The position numbers and the translations under genes were made by a program. From positions 2,612,285-2,676,284 of the forward strand of contig NW_003101679.1 of the NCBI RefSeq assembly GCF_000003855.2: a DNA stretch of 64,000 bases, written 5' to 3'. Each line of letters begins with the position of its first letter. Within the stretch, counting starts at the first letter, position 1. Under the pieces are notes generated by a model. The model saw only the letters and a program-made list of their open reading frames with translations. It had not been told where the DNA came from and searched no databases. Origin of the DNA: Blastomyces gilchristii SLH14081. Its lineage: Eukaryota > Ascomycota > Eurotiomycetes > Onygenales > Ajellomycetaceae. Shown here piece by piece: positions 1-10,379 of the stretch.

Positions 1-150
1 CAGAAGCTGTATTCAAACCAGCTTCAAATTGAGAGGGTGTTTCGGAGTGTTCATTAATAAAGCTTTCAAATGCTTCAGAAGAATGTTCACTGGCAGAGTG
101 TGAGTGTGAATCATCATCAACTGAACCAGTAAATAGAACATGAGATCACG
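1..150 (-). CDS. Possible exon fragment of a non-repetitive gene, running off the left edge
   Basis: On the minus strand a frame stays open for about 49 codons, from near position 147 to the window edge. It encodes an acidic, Ser/His/Glu-rich stretch (DDDSHSHSASEHSSEAFES, then FINEHSETPSQF). There is no in-frame ATG. A stop lies just upstream, and a possible 3' splice site (TTCAG before GATGATGAT) sits near position 120, so this could be an internal or last exon. Base composition is more balanced than in the rest of the window and no stop has been introduced, which argues for host sequence outside the hypermutated repeats. I recognise no domain. It could equally be a chance open frame. Confidence 0.3.
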
Positions 151-567
151 AATGTATATGTGAGAGAGATCATGTTGAATCCGCCATCTTGATATTCATT
201 TATTGAATTCTTGCCAATATTGTTGTCTTTCATTTGCTTTTTTTTTTTCTTTTTTTTTGCAAATGTGGTGTGTTTTCTGCAAGCCTCTTTTTTTTTAAGC
301 GAGCAGTAGTATTATTGATTATCAAGATCTCAAATGCATCAATACTAATAGAATAAGATGATTTTAACACCTAATAGATGTATTAAATGAAGCAGTAGTT
401 AAAATAATGATTATATCAACAAGGAATTCTGAATTGGCAGCGATTTTGCACAAAACAAGTCTTATAACCTGTGGAAGGTGTGAAGCTTGCTTGCTTGAAA
501 GATTGCTAGCTTGTGAGAAGTTATATGATGACAGAATTAGTAAGCCAGATCACGTGATCTGACACAA
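151..567. other. Apparently unique, non-transposon spacer
   Basis: I recognise no coding sequence or repeat shared with the rest of the window here. It holds long T-rich homopolymer runs at about 238-258 and 285-296, and a 16-bp perfect palindrome centred on CACGTG at 546-561, just before the 5' truncation point of the first LINE copy. Decay signatures are weaker than downstream, so this probably marks the edge of the transposon block. Confidence 0.4.
546..561. repeat. 16-bp perfect palindrome with CACGTG core
   Basis: The bases CAGATCACGTGATCTG read the same on both strands. The CACGTG core is the consensus E-box bound by bHLH regulators in fungi. It lies in the non-repetitive spacer and ends 7 bp before the first LINE-derived base. 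A binding function is inference only. Confidence 0.3.
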
Positions 568-1645
568 GCTGCCTTAAAAAGACTTAGAAATAGTCAGATT
601 CATAATGATCAAATGAATCTTGCACTGATTTTAAAATCTGTTTTAAAAATTCAAAAGAGAAGAATATTACAACTGATAATTCATCTATACTGAGTTTCTG
701 CTTATATAAATATTCATGGTAATGAATTGGCTGATTCAGCTGTAAAAAAAGAATTCAGAATTAAGCAGATCTATTCAAAAAACAGTGTTCTGATCTTTTA
801 TAAAGAGAAAGATAAAAAAATCTTGTTTAGATAAATGAAATAAAAGCTGGCAGAAATAAAAGAAGAGTATACATTATTCAAGATTTTAAATAAAACTCAA
901 GTGAAAATCTTATTCAATTAAATGTAAAAAGAAAATATTCTCATCTATAATTCAGCTGAAACTAGAACATGATTATTTCAAATCTTATATACAAAGATTT
1001 GATGATAGATTTGATTCAATAGAATGCTTATTCTGCAATGTAAATGAAAATCCTAAGTATATTGTAATACACTGTACATTATATATTAGTCTCAGAGCCA
1101 GATTGAAAGAGAAGTATGATTTAAATCAATTAAATATGAGGTTCTTATTCTCAACTGAGATAGAAATTAAATACTTAATAGACTTTTTATCAGAAACTCA
1201 AGCAGATACAAGAAAATGACTGAATTTAGAAATATCTGAATATGAAAAGGTGAAAGTTGATCAGATATAGTCTGTTATAACAGCTATACACTATCTTTTA
1301 ACAACTTTGTTTTGTTATAGTCTCTCTTTAGTTTACTTTTTTCTTTTCTATTCTTTTCTATCTACTTATTTAATGTGTCTATCTTTAAGAGTGTGTTCTT
1401 GTTTCTTTTGTCATGATATTTTCAAATGATTTCAAAGTATCAGAAGGTGTTAAAATACTGCAATTTGTAAAGAGTTTTTATATTCTGAGTTGGAATTTTC
1501 TGATTTTGCATATCTGAAATTGATAAATGTATAATAGTTAACTCTATAGATATTAGACAAACCTTGAGAACTAAAAGTTCTCAGGTAGATGTTATAGTCT
1601 CTGACTGCATACATCTATAATTGAAGAATAATAATAATAATAAGA
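568..1645 (+). mobile_element. LINE copy A, 3' fragment (RNase H end, Cys-rich C-terminus, AAT tail)
   Basis: A 5'-truncated copy of the Tad1/I-like LINE seen again at 9767-13706, 36743-37680 and 47127-50621. Recognisable remains include LKRLRNSQIH (RNase H), NELADSAVKK (the last RNase H aspartate region), a C-terminal Cys/His motif beginning CLFCN, and a 3' untranslated region. It ends in a short AAT/AAG repeat at about 1627-1650. The frame is broken by TAA and TGA codons. The homology begins abruptly at AGCTGCCTTAAAAAG, as expected from incomplete target-primed reverse transcription. No clear target duplication was found. On its 3' side it abuts gypsy D in the middle of that element's RT. 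Confidence 0.8.
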
Positions 1646-3543
1646 AGAAGAAAGAACACACTGAGTGTATACAAACTGTGTTAAAGATCTTAGATAATAT
1701 AGAACTATATATTAACCTTATAAAGTACAACTTCAGTGCTCACTGAATTAATTTCCTAGAGTATGTAATCATCACAGATGATATTCAGATGAAGTCTTTG
1801 CAGATTAAGACTATTCTCTTATAATTAGAGTTAACAAGTATTCACAAGATTCAGATCTTTCTAAGCTTTGTGAATTTTTATAGATAGTTTATCTTTGTAT
1901 TCACAAGAATCTTCTTGCCTCTTACAGACATGCTGAAGAATGGAAGTAAGAAGAAGTTATTCTATAAATAAAGAATGAAAAGATTATGGAGAAGAGAGAA
2001 CTGTAAGAACTTTCTTATCTCAGAAGCTTATAAAGTCTTTACAAGATTAAAATAGATATTTACAGACACAGTAATACTATTTCACTTTAATCTCTTACTC
2101 TTAATCAGATTAAAGATAGATATCTGCTTCTTTATAATTTTAGAAATAGTCTTATAACTATAGTTAAATGAGAACTGAGTTTCAGTGATCTTTTTCTCAC
2201 AGAATATACAATCTACAGAGATCAACTATAATATTTATAATTAGAAGCTTCTTATAATAGTGAAATTCTTTTATTACTGATAACACTACTTCAAGAGCCT
2301 TGTAACAGTGATTACTATTATAACTGATTATAATAGCTTATAACAGATTACTTCAATCAAGAAAGTCTCACAGTAGCAGATTGACTGATCTCAGAGACTA
2401 AGTGAGTTCTGATTCAAGATAGAGTATATCAAGAGAACTAAAAACTCAGTAGACAGATTCTCTCACAGATCTGACTATGTTAAGAAGACTAGAATAACAG
2501 ACACAGAGCAGCTAGAGAAGACAGAAAAGTCTTATAAAATGCTCAGACTGAGTATTATGAAGAGATTAACTGAAGAGTCTCTCAATTTCTTATCAGAGAA
2601 GAGAAGAGAGAGAGAGAAGAAGTCTATATAACTACTCTCTATAATACTAAAAGTCAACACTCTGAGAATCTTTATAAAGATTCTTGAAGAGAGTATCTAT
2701 AATTTAAAGAGTTTACAGACTTTAAGAAGCACTGCAGAGAATCTGATGAAAGAGAAAACAGAATATAAGTCTTTATAAAATTTTCTATTCAGATTGTCAG
2801 AACTGCAACTAAAGAATAAATATACTCAGTATATTCAGAAACTGCTCACAGTAGAGATTAACTCTGCAGAAATAAAGAATTAAAGAGACTTAAATAATCT
2901 TTTATAAAGAGAGAACTGAATTTATATACTCATTAATAAGTTTCTATGTATAGAACTTATTAAGAGATATTATAACTTTTCTCTAGCAGGTCATTTTATA
3001 GACACTAGAACTCATGAGTTACTTATAAGAAAATACTTCTGGCTGAAGATATAAGAGCTTGTGAAGAAGATAGTGAATTCTTATACTATTTATCAGAGTT
3101 CACAGATAGTATAGTTTAGATTATATGAAGAACTTACTTCTCTATTCATCTCATAGAAACCTTGAGAACAGCTAGAAATGAATACTCTTATAAATCTCTC
3201 TAAAATCAAGAACATATATAATACCTGCTTTGACAGTGTACTGATGATAGTAGATTATTTCATGAAGATAACACACTTTATACTCACTTACAAGATCTTA
3301 AAGTCAAAGAATTTAACTTATATCTTTATTTATAATATGATCTGATTGCATGAATTATCTGTAAACATTGTCTTAGAGAGAGAATTAATCTTTGTAAGAG
3401 AGTTCTGATCTGATCTGATAACTGCACTGAAGATCTCATAAGATCTAAGCATAACTTTTTATTAATAGACAGATAATTAGATAGAATATCTGATAAGTAT
3501 ATTAAATCAGTATCTGTGATACTTTATCAATTACAATCAGAAT

Positions 3544-3591
3544 TAGACTGGCCGCTGAGATCATGAATTTCACGTTTGGTTTCATTTGATC
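3544..3591. repeat. Short fragment of the 506-bp hAT-type MITE
   Basis: About 48 bp match the left end of the MITE family (TAGACTGGCCGCTGAGATCA and following), then the match stops. The host reading, integrase of gypsy D (YFINYNQN just before), does not resume cleanly at the matching 8-bp duplication. A MITE insertion followed by deletion is therefore the likely history. Confidence 0.6.
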
Positions 3592-4011
3592 ATTGATTAT
3601 CACTCACACAGTATATGTATAATATCTCAAGGTATGTCAGTACAGATAAAACTCTCTTTAAGATACTCACTGAGACTCATCTGTGAATAATCTTGATGAA
3701 TCTGCAAGAGTACACTATAGAGTGTGATAATGTCTGTGAATAGACTGAGAGAATTCAGAATATCTGAGAGAAAGTCTGTAAATTCTTGAGAAAGATCTAA
3801 GAGTATTAGAAAAGATACTATACCTCTAAGTATATTATGAAGAGTTTTAAGAAAGATGATAGAGTCTGACTAAGTGTGAAAAACATTATTATATAGAGAC
3901 AGATCTAGTAAGAAGCTGAATCTCTTATAGACGGAATCTTATAAGATTATGCAGAAAGTGAGTTTACAGTTCTACAGATTGAAACTGTTATCTGAATTAT
4001 AAATATATAAT

Positions 4012-4024
4012 GTTTTTTATATCT
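4012..4024. repeat. Target-site duplication of LINE B, left copy
   Basis: GTTTTTTATATCT here is repeated at 13707-13719 on the other side of LINE B. It lies in gypsy D, and the gypsy D reading frame resumes past the right copy. A 13-bp duplication is typical of LINE target-primed insertion. Confidence 0.75.
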
Positions 4025-4188
4025 TATTATTATTATTATTATTATTCTTCAATTATAGATGTATACAGTCAGAGACTATGACATCTACCTGAGAACTTTT
4101 AGTTCTCAGGGTTTTTCCTATATCTATAAAGTCAACTATTATACATTTACCAATTTCTGATATGTAAAATCAGAAAATTCCAGCTCAG
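4025..4188 (-). mobile_element. LINE copy B, 3' end segment (AAT tail and 3' UTR)
   Basis: Minus-strand LINE 3' end. The tail reads (TAT)n/(ATT)n on the plus strand at about 4024-4048, followed by the conserved 3' UTR with a hairpin (CCTGAGAACTTTTAGTTCTCAGG). The LINE is interrupted at 4188 by gypsy A1 and resumes at 9767/9772, where it is identical in arrangement to the uninterrupted copy at 36743-37680. Body: see 9767-13706. Confidence 0.85.
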
Positions 4189-4460
4189 TGTGGCGGGCTG
4201 CGCCCGATCAATCATATAGACTATTCCATTACACTCCATAGATCCCGCCGAAAGCTCCGATCCCCGGGAGCTGATCCTTAGCTGAAAAACCCATGGAATT
4301 CCTGTTCTTCCGCCCTGAAGCTTCACTGTGTATGTGCATAAATATTCACTTCAATTGCTGATTCTCACACTTTCTCTTTCTTTTCTTCTCTAATGTTTTT
4401 CACTTTGTTATATAAGACCTATAAATATTATACTGATCTATTCAGTGTAGGCCTCTTACA
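4189..4460 (+). repeat. Gypsy A1 5' LTR (272 bp)
   Basis: Begins TGTGGCGGGCTGCGCCCGAT and ends GGCCTCTTACA, with TG...CA termini. CpG sites are kept in the outer (left) half, about eight by eye, and absent from the inner half. The 3' LTR shows the mirror pattern. A pol II promoter is expected here from family knowledge; I could not place it. Confidence 0.92.
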
Positions 4461-4989
4461 TTGAAAAATGTTCATTGTCTTCTTATTAGAAATAATTATT
4501 TATTGAGAAGATATCTGAACACATAACAATGTATAAGAAATAGAGAAATGATCAAACAGTTAAGTGAACACTGAGTTCTTAGATAGAAGCTTGTTTGTCA
4601 GTCACTCTGACCCTGTAACAAGATCTTACAAAGAGAACAAGATCTTACAAAGAGAATGTCAGTGAAAGATCTGAGAGTTCTGACACAGATGTATGAGATA
4701 TTCATACAATTACACATATTTGACAAATAATACATCTATGTCTACTGATAATATGAGAGAACTCTCAAACATGAGCATAGATGCAGTGTCACAGTGACTC
4801 TGAGCAATGTTGAAATTATAACAGCAACAGATAGCAGATATGCATGTGACTCAACAATGCCAATATGAAGAGATTCAATATTTGTCTCAACAAGGAATCC
4901 CTGGACAGATAATTTCAATATTAACAGAATTGTATATAAACACAATGTGAATATTGAAGAAATGCTTAGATACTTCTGCATATTTCAAT

Positions 4990-5880
4990 ACTTCTGATCT
5001 CACTCTCTACTCATCATAAAGATTGAAAATGCTTGTGAAACTAAGTGTAGATGAAGATATCATCAGTTTACTAATCAATCAAGATTGATAGATTAATGAA
5101 CAATTCAAGAATTGTATGAAACAGAAGTTTCATTCATAGATGAAAGCATGTGAATCAGTATTGTGAATATCTGACAATATTATCAAATATCTTGATATTC
5201 TGTTCTGAGACACTGTCATGTAACAGAAAGTATTAGATTGATTATAGAGTGTCTGACAGAGAAACACTTCTCTCACAATATTCATCTCTGACTTTGACAC
5301 TAAGATTCTACAAGCAGATGATCAATCTTGAGAGAATTGAATAAAGATTAGTATACTCAAGAAGATATTAACTTTCAAACTCTTACAGGTCCTTGTAAGT
5401 GTAGATAAAGACCAGACTTATGAAGATTTCTGTATATAACTCTGAATATTGAATGACTATCTTATCAAGCTCAAGAGTATACAGAACAGTGATAGAAGAT
5501 GTTACATCTCAGTCACTCATACATCTATGCAGAGGAATAAACAGCACACAGATGCTATGACTGAGTAGACTTGAATATCTATACATAAGCAAGAGTCTCT
5601 GCTGTCTGAACAGGCTTCTGAGTTTCTGAGATCACTCTTAAAGAAGTCACTGATCAATGTCAATGAGAAGTATACATTAACTGTAACTGATCAGAACACA
5701 TTGCTTTCAACTGTCAATCAGCCTATGTGTCTTCTTACTCAAAGAATAGATCAGCATCTGTTCACATCATCATATTGCATTACAGGAAGATTCAGAAGAT
5801 AACTATAAGAATGTCTCAATAAAACAGAGAAAAGAATAGCTTCTGTTCAAATTTGCAAACAGAAGCTTAAAGAGATCGGA
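4990..5880 (+). pseudogene. gag remnant of gypsy A1
   Basis: Decayed gag region between the 5' LTR and protease. It reads as a helical, polar protein with many stops; the corresponding part of A2 includes ELLQALVSIDKDQTYEGF and TKLKNIQNSDRRHYISATH. Gag would form the virus-like particle. I could not find an unambiguous CCHC zinc knuckle in this copy. Identification rests on position before the protease and on similarity to A2 and A3. Confidence 0.55.
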
Positions 5881-5904
5881 TGACAATGATTTGAAGAGAA
5901 AATA

Positions 5905-8900
5905 ACAATTAACATGATTCTTGTATCTACTGTGATCAATAACATGTATAATATGAAAGCTATGATAGACAGCAGTCTATGTTATTATACAATGATTAAA
6001 TCTTTACTTGTAAGATATTACAACCTTCAGTGTATTCTCTTATCAAAACTCTGACTTCTTGCAGGATTTGATGACTCAAAAGATGTTTATATTCATTACA
6101 TGATGAAGTTAAACATCGATATTAAAGAATATCAACATGAAGATACCTATTTATATAAAGTTGATAATCTTGATTATAATCTTATATTAGAACTTGTCTG
6201 ACTATCTGAACAAGACATCTTATTAAATACTTGAAACAGAAGCTTAATATTCTCTAATAATAATAGAATTCACAAAGATGACATTCACAAGACTATGAAT
6301 CTGATATAGGTCTCTATCAACACCTATGAAATGCTCTGAAAAGAAAGTGGTTAAAAAGTTTTGCTGATAGCAGAATCATGTGACAATCTATTCTGTCAGC
6401 CTGATCAATATTAAGAAAGCTCTAGAGAAGTTATTCTGTACTATAATAACAGATTCTTATACAAAACTCTGTCAATAATATCATAAATATCTAGATGTCT
6501 TCTGACAAGATAAAATTATAAATATATTCCTCTTATGAGACTTAGGAGTGAATCACAGTATCAAGTTAGAAAAGAAGAATGATAAGAATTCTGAGTCAAT
6601 ATGAGACTCTCTTTATAATATATCTTGAGGTGAACTTCTTCTTCTTCAGAAGACACACAATGATCTGTTGAATAAGACATTCATATATATTAGTAACTCT
6701 TTCACTGCAGCTCCTATTCTCTTTGCAAAGAAATCAGATGAAGAACTTCAATTCTGTGTAAACTATTAAGAATTGAACAGATTAATCAAGAAGAACTGCT
6801 ATTCTTTATCTCTTAGCAATGAAATTCTAGCTCGCATTGAACAAGCTAAATGATTTATAAAACTAGATGTTATTACTGTGTTTCATAAAATCTGTATTTC
6901 TGAAGAAGATGAATGACTTACAGCATTCTGAATATATTATAATCTCTTTGAATGAATAGTTACACTCTTTGAACTGATCAATGCTCTCAGTACATTTCAG
7001 AAGTATATTAACTGAGCACTCTGAAATTTCCTTGATGAATTTGTATCTGTATATCTCAATGACATTCTCATCTTCACTGATGAGTTCAGAAAAGAATATC
7101 AAGAACATGTGTGAAGAATATTACAATGATTATGAGAAGCAGAACTATCAATAGATATTGACAAGTGTAACTTCAAAGTCAAGAGTACTAAATATCTAGG
7201 CTTTATCATAGAAGCTGGCAAGGGGATTCGAATGAATCTCAAGAAAGTCTTCATAATTCTTGAATGAGAAGCTTCATATACTGTGAAAGATGTATGATGC
7301 TTCATCAGATTTGCTAACTTCTATCAGTGATTTATATGACACTTCTTAGATATTGTGAGATTACTTACAGAACTTATTAGACAGAACTCAGTATTTTAGT
7401 GATTAGTTAATGATGAAGCTGTATTCACACAGATGAAGAAGATATTCATCAATATCTCTCTGCTAATGATATTTAACTCTGATTATAAAACAGTTATTGA
7501 AGCTGACTTCTCTGACTATGTTACAGAGAAAGGTATATTACAATATAATAATAAAGATGTCTTATGATCATGCATCTTCATGTATAAGAAACTGAGTCTC
7601 ATTTAATACAACTATAAGATCTATGATAAGAAACTTCTTGTGATTATATACTGTCTAGAAGAATGAGACTCTGAACTCTGAAGTGTCTTCAAATTTCAGA
7701 TAATCACTGATTATAAGAATCTCAAGCATTTCATAATCATCTGTATGCTTACTGAATGACAGATGCAATAGTCTGAGCTATTAAGTCATTTTCATTTCAC
7801 TATACACTATCACTTTAACAGTCAGAACTCAATGACAGATGCTCTCTTACAATGAGAGTAAGATATGTCATCTGATATAACAGACATGTGTTGAATGAAC
7901 TGAGAACAATGACTCTTGTATCTGAAGATATTAGTTGACTATAATGAGATTACTCATGATACTATACATACTTTGCTGATCAGAATATCTTCTGAATCTA
8001 CACTGAATGAATTATGATATATAACAGCTCAAACTGATGAACTTCTTCAAGCACTTACTGAAGCAGTATATCAAGAAGCACTCTGATTCCCCTCAGAACT
8101 ATGTATAAGAACTGATATCATGAAAGTGCTGAATTGATCATAATAACACTCTGTAATTCTGTGAATAATGCTGAGTCTCTCACTCTGAATTATTGCACAC
8201 TCAGATAATGCAAGAGATACATGATTCTTGTATAATCAGTTATTCAGATGATGAATAACTGTACTGAATAATCTCTCAAGAGTTCTACTGATCTGAGATA
8301 TTAAACAGCATTAGATGTTTTATTCAAAACTGTAATTATTGTTCTTTCATCATCTTATAAAAGAACTATAGAAAAGAGCTGCTGAATCTGCTTGATATTT
8401 CTAATAGAATCTGATAAGATATGATAATTGACTTTGCTATTAATCTCTCTAAGAGTAAGAGTTGTAGAAATGTTCTGATCATTGTGAATTAATTAAGTAA
8501 AGATATAATATTAAAATCTTGTGATAAGATGAATACTGAACAAGTTACTGAATCTTTTCTACAGAGTCTGTTCTATTAAATGTATGAATTACTGAGATCT
8601 ATAGTATTGAATCAGAGCTGTTGATTTATGAGTACTCTTTAAACAAGAATCTGTCAAGTTCTCAAGATTATATACTATTTATCAACTGTCTATTATTCTG
8701 AGACTGATGATACATCAGAATGAATAATTCAGACTGTAAAGAATTATCTTTATAAGTTCTGCAATCACTTATAAGATGATTGATATAATCTTCTTCTACA
8801 CACCGAAGTTGCTATCAATGACTGAGATACTGTTTCAATAGATATAACCCTGTTCTTTCTCACACACAGATATTACATAAAGATATTAAAGCTTCTAGAG

Positions 8901-9480
8901 ATTATACATTTCACACTGAATCTCTGCAGTCTGATTCAAATTGCTGATAATATAGTAATGAAGCTCTGAGATACCTGTGATTGAGCAGAAGTCTCTATAA
9001 TGAGTGCTAAAGAGAATTAAGAAGATTGAACTAATATTCACTGAGATTCTGCTGAGTAATATAAGATAGAAGATCTGATATAATTGAATTTTAAGAATAT
9101 ATAAATCACACACTCATCTCATACACTGAATTACTGTCATGTTAAATATAAAGTGATAGAAGTTCTAGACAATTACAATTACTGTCTTAACAAATTATCA
9201 GAGATTTATAATGTCTTTTATATCAGCTTGCTCTGCTATGCTGTCACTAATCTGTTCCCTTCTTAACTGACTTCTGATTGACCATCATCAGGGATCATAG
9301 AAGAAGACAATGAACTTGAGTGAGAGATTGAAGATATTCTTGATGAGAGACCCCGCGGTCACAGCTGATAATATCTTGTGAAATGAGTCAGCTATAATCA
9401 CCTGATCTAAACTCTGAGCTCTGCATTATCTGAGACAGCAGCTCTTGACTGATGAGAACTATGCACAATCTCATCTCTGA
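5905..9480 (+). pseudogene. pol remnant of gypsy A1: protease, RT, RNase H, integrase, chromodomain
   Basis: Protease region at about 5910-6240. RT at about 6670-7310 with KLDVITVFHKI, the catalytic box VYLNDILIFTDE (YxDD read as YLND after a G-to-A change) and KVKSTKYLGFIIEAGKGI. RNase H at about 7480-7870. Integrase at about 8400-8830, with IDFAINLS, the first catalytic Asp in VLIIVN (mutated to N) and YHPQTD read as YYSETD. A chromodomain at about 9325-9470 reads ILDERPRGHS, then YLVK*VSYNHLI*. Chromodomains in such elements bind modified histone tails and direct integration to heterochromatin. Trp and Arg codons are repeatedly TGA. No intact frame exceeds about 80 codons. Confidence 0.85.
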
Positions 9481-9494
9481 AAAGAGAGAGTGAA

Positions 9495-9766
9495 TGTGAT
9501 GAGCTGCGCCTGATCAATCATATAGACTATTTCATTACACTTCATAGATCCTGCTGAAAGCTCCGATCCCCGGTCGCTAATCCTCAGCTGAAAAACCCAT
9601 GAAATTCCTGTTCTTCCGCCCCGAAGCTCCACTGCGTACACATATAAATATTTACTTTAATCATTAATTCTCACACTTTCTCTTTCTTTCCTTCTCTAAT
9701 GTTTTTCACTTTGTTATATAAGATCTATAAATATTATACCGATCTATTCGGCGTAGGCCTCTTACA
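9495..9766 (+). repeat. Gypsy A1 3' LTR (272 bp)
   Basis: Same length and termini as the 5' LTR. Here the outer (right) end keeps CpGs (TGCGTA, ACCGATC, TCGGCG) while its inner end has lost those intact in the 5' LTR (GGCGGGC became GATGAGC, CCGCCG became CTGCTG). It is followed directly by the target duplication CTCAG. Confidence 0.92.
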
Positions 9767-10379
9767 CTCAGAATATAAAAACTGTTTATAAATTGCAGTA
9801 TTTTAATACCTTCTGATACTTTGAAATCATTTGACAATATCATGACAAAAGAAAAGAGAACATAGTCTTAAAGATAGACACATTAAATAGATAGATAGAA
9901 AAGAATAGAAAAGAAAAAGTAAAGTAAAGAGAGACTATAATAAAACAAATTATTCAAAGATAGTGTATAGCTGTTTTATTAGACTATATCTGATCAATTT
10001 TCTCCTCTTCCTATTCAGATAGTTCTAAATTTAGCTATTTTCTTATAGCTGCTTGAGTTTCTGATAGGAAGTCTATTAAGTATTTAATTCCTGTCTCAGT
10101 TAAGAATAAGAATCTCATATTTAATTGATTTAGATTATACTTCTCTTTCAATCTGACTCTGAGACTATTGTATAATACACAGTGTATTACAATATACTCA
10201 GAATTTTCATTTACATTGCAGAATAAGCATTCTATTGAATCAAATCTATCATCAAATCTTTGTATATAAGATTTTAAATAAGCATGTTCTAGTTTCAGCT
10301 GAATTATAGATGAGAATATTTTCTTTTTACATTTAATTGAACAAGATTACTACTTGAGTTTTGTTTCAAATCTTGAATA

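Larger units (their letters stand above)
1646..4024 (+). mobile_element. Gypsy family D, segment 1: RT end, RNase H, integrase (decayed)
   Basis: A Ty3/gypsy pol remnant. In order: RT connection region (IQTVLKILDNIELYINL, later FLSFVNFYR) at about 1655-1930; an RNase H-like stretch to about 2480; and integrase at about 2930-3540 with LMIVDYFMKITHFI (first catalytic Asp strand) and the FHPQTDGQTE-like motif (read as FYXQTDNXIE). The order RT-RNase H-IN places it in Ty3/gypsy. Stops are frequent. Sequence 5' of the RT core is missing; LINE A sits at that edge. The element continues at 13720 after LINE B. Its RT differs clearly from families A, B and C in this window. Confidence 0.75.
4189..9766 (+). 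mobile_element. Gypsy A1, complete LTR retrotransposon (5.58 kb, chromovirus type, decayed)
   Basis: A full-length element with 272-bp LTRs (4189-4460 and 9495-9766) beginning TGTG and ending TTACA. It is flanked by the 5-bp target duplication CTCAG (4184-4188 and 9767-9771) and inserted into LINE B. The interior holds gag, protease, RT, RNase H, integrase and a C-terminal chromodomain, the order of Ty3/gypsy chromoviruses. All frames are interrupted, mostly by TGA at Trp and Arg positions, so it is not autonomous. Copies A2 (14353-20034) and A3 (21859-40677) belong to the same family. Confidence 0.92.

Noticed and set aside
4023..4048. ATT/AAT trinucleotide runs (also near 30703, 36743, 50600, 54140) as plain microsatellites.
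   Set aside because: Each marks the 3' tail of a LINE or SINE insertion next to a target duplication, so they are insertion tails. The (TCA)n at 56600-56648 and the (TA)n near 57650 are genuine simple repeats.
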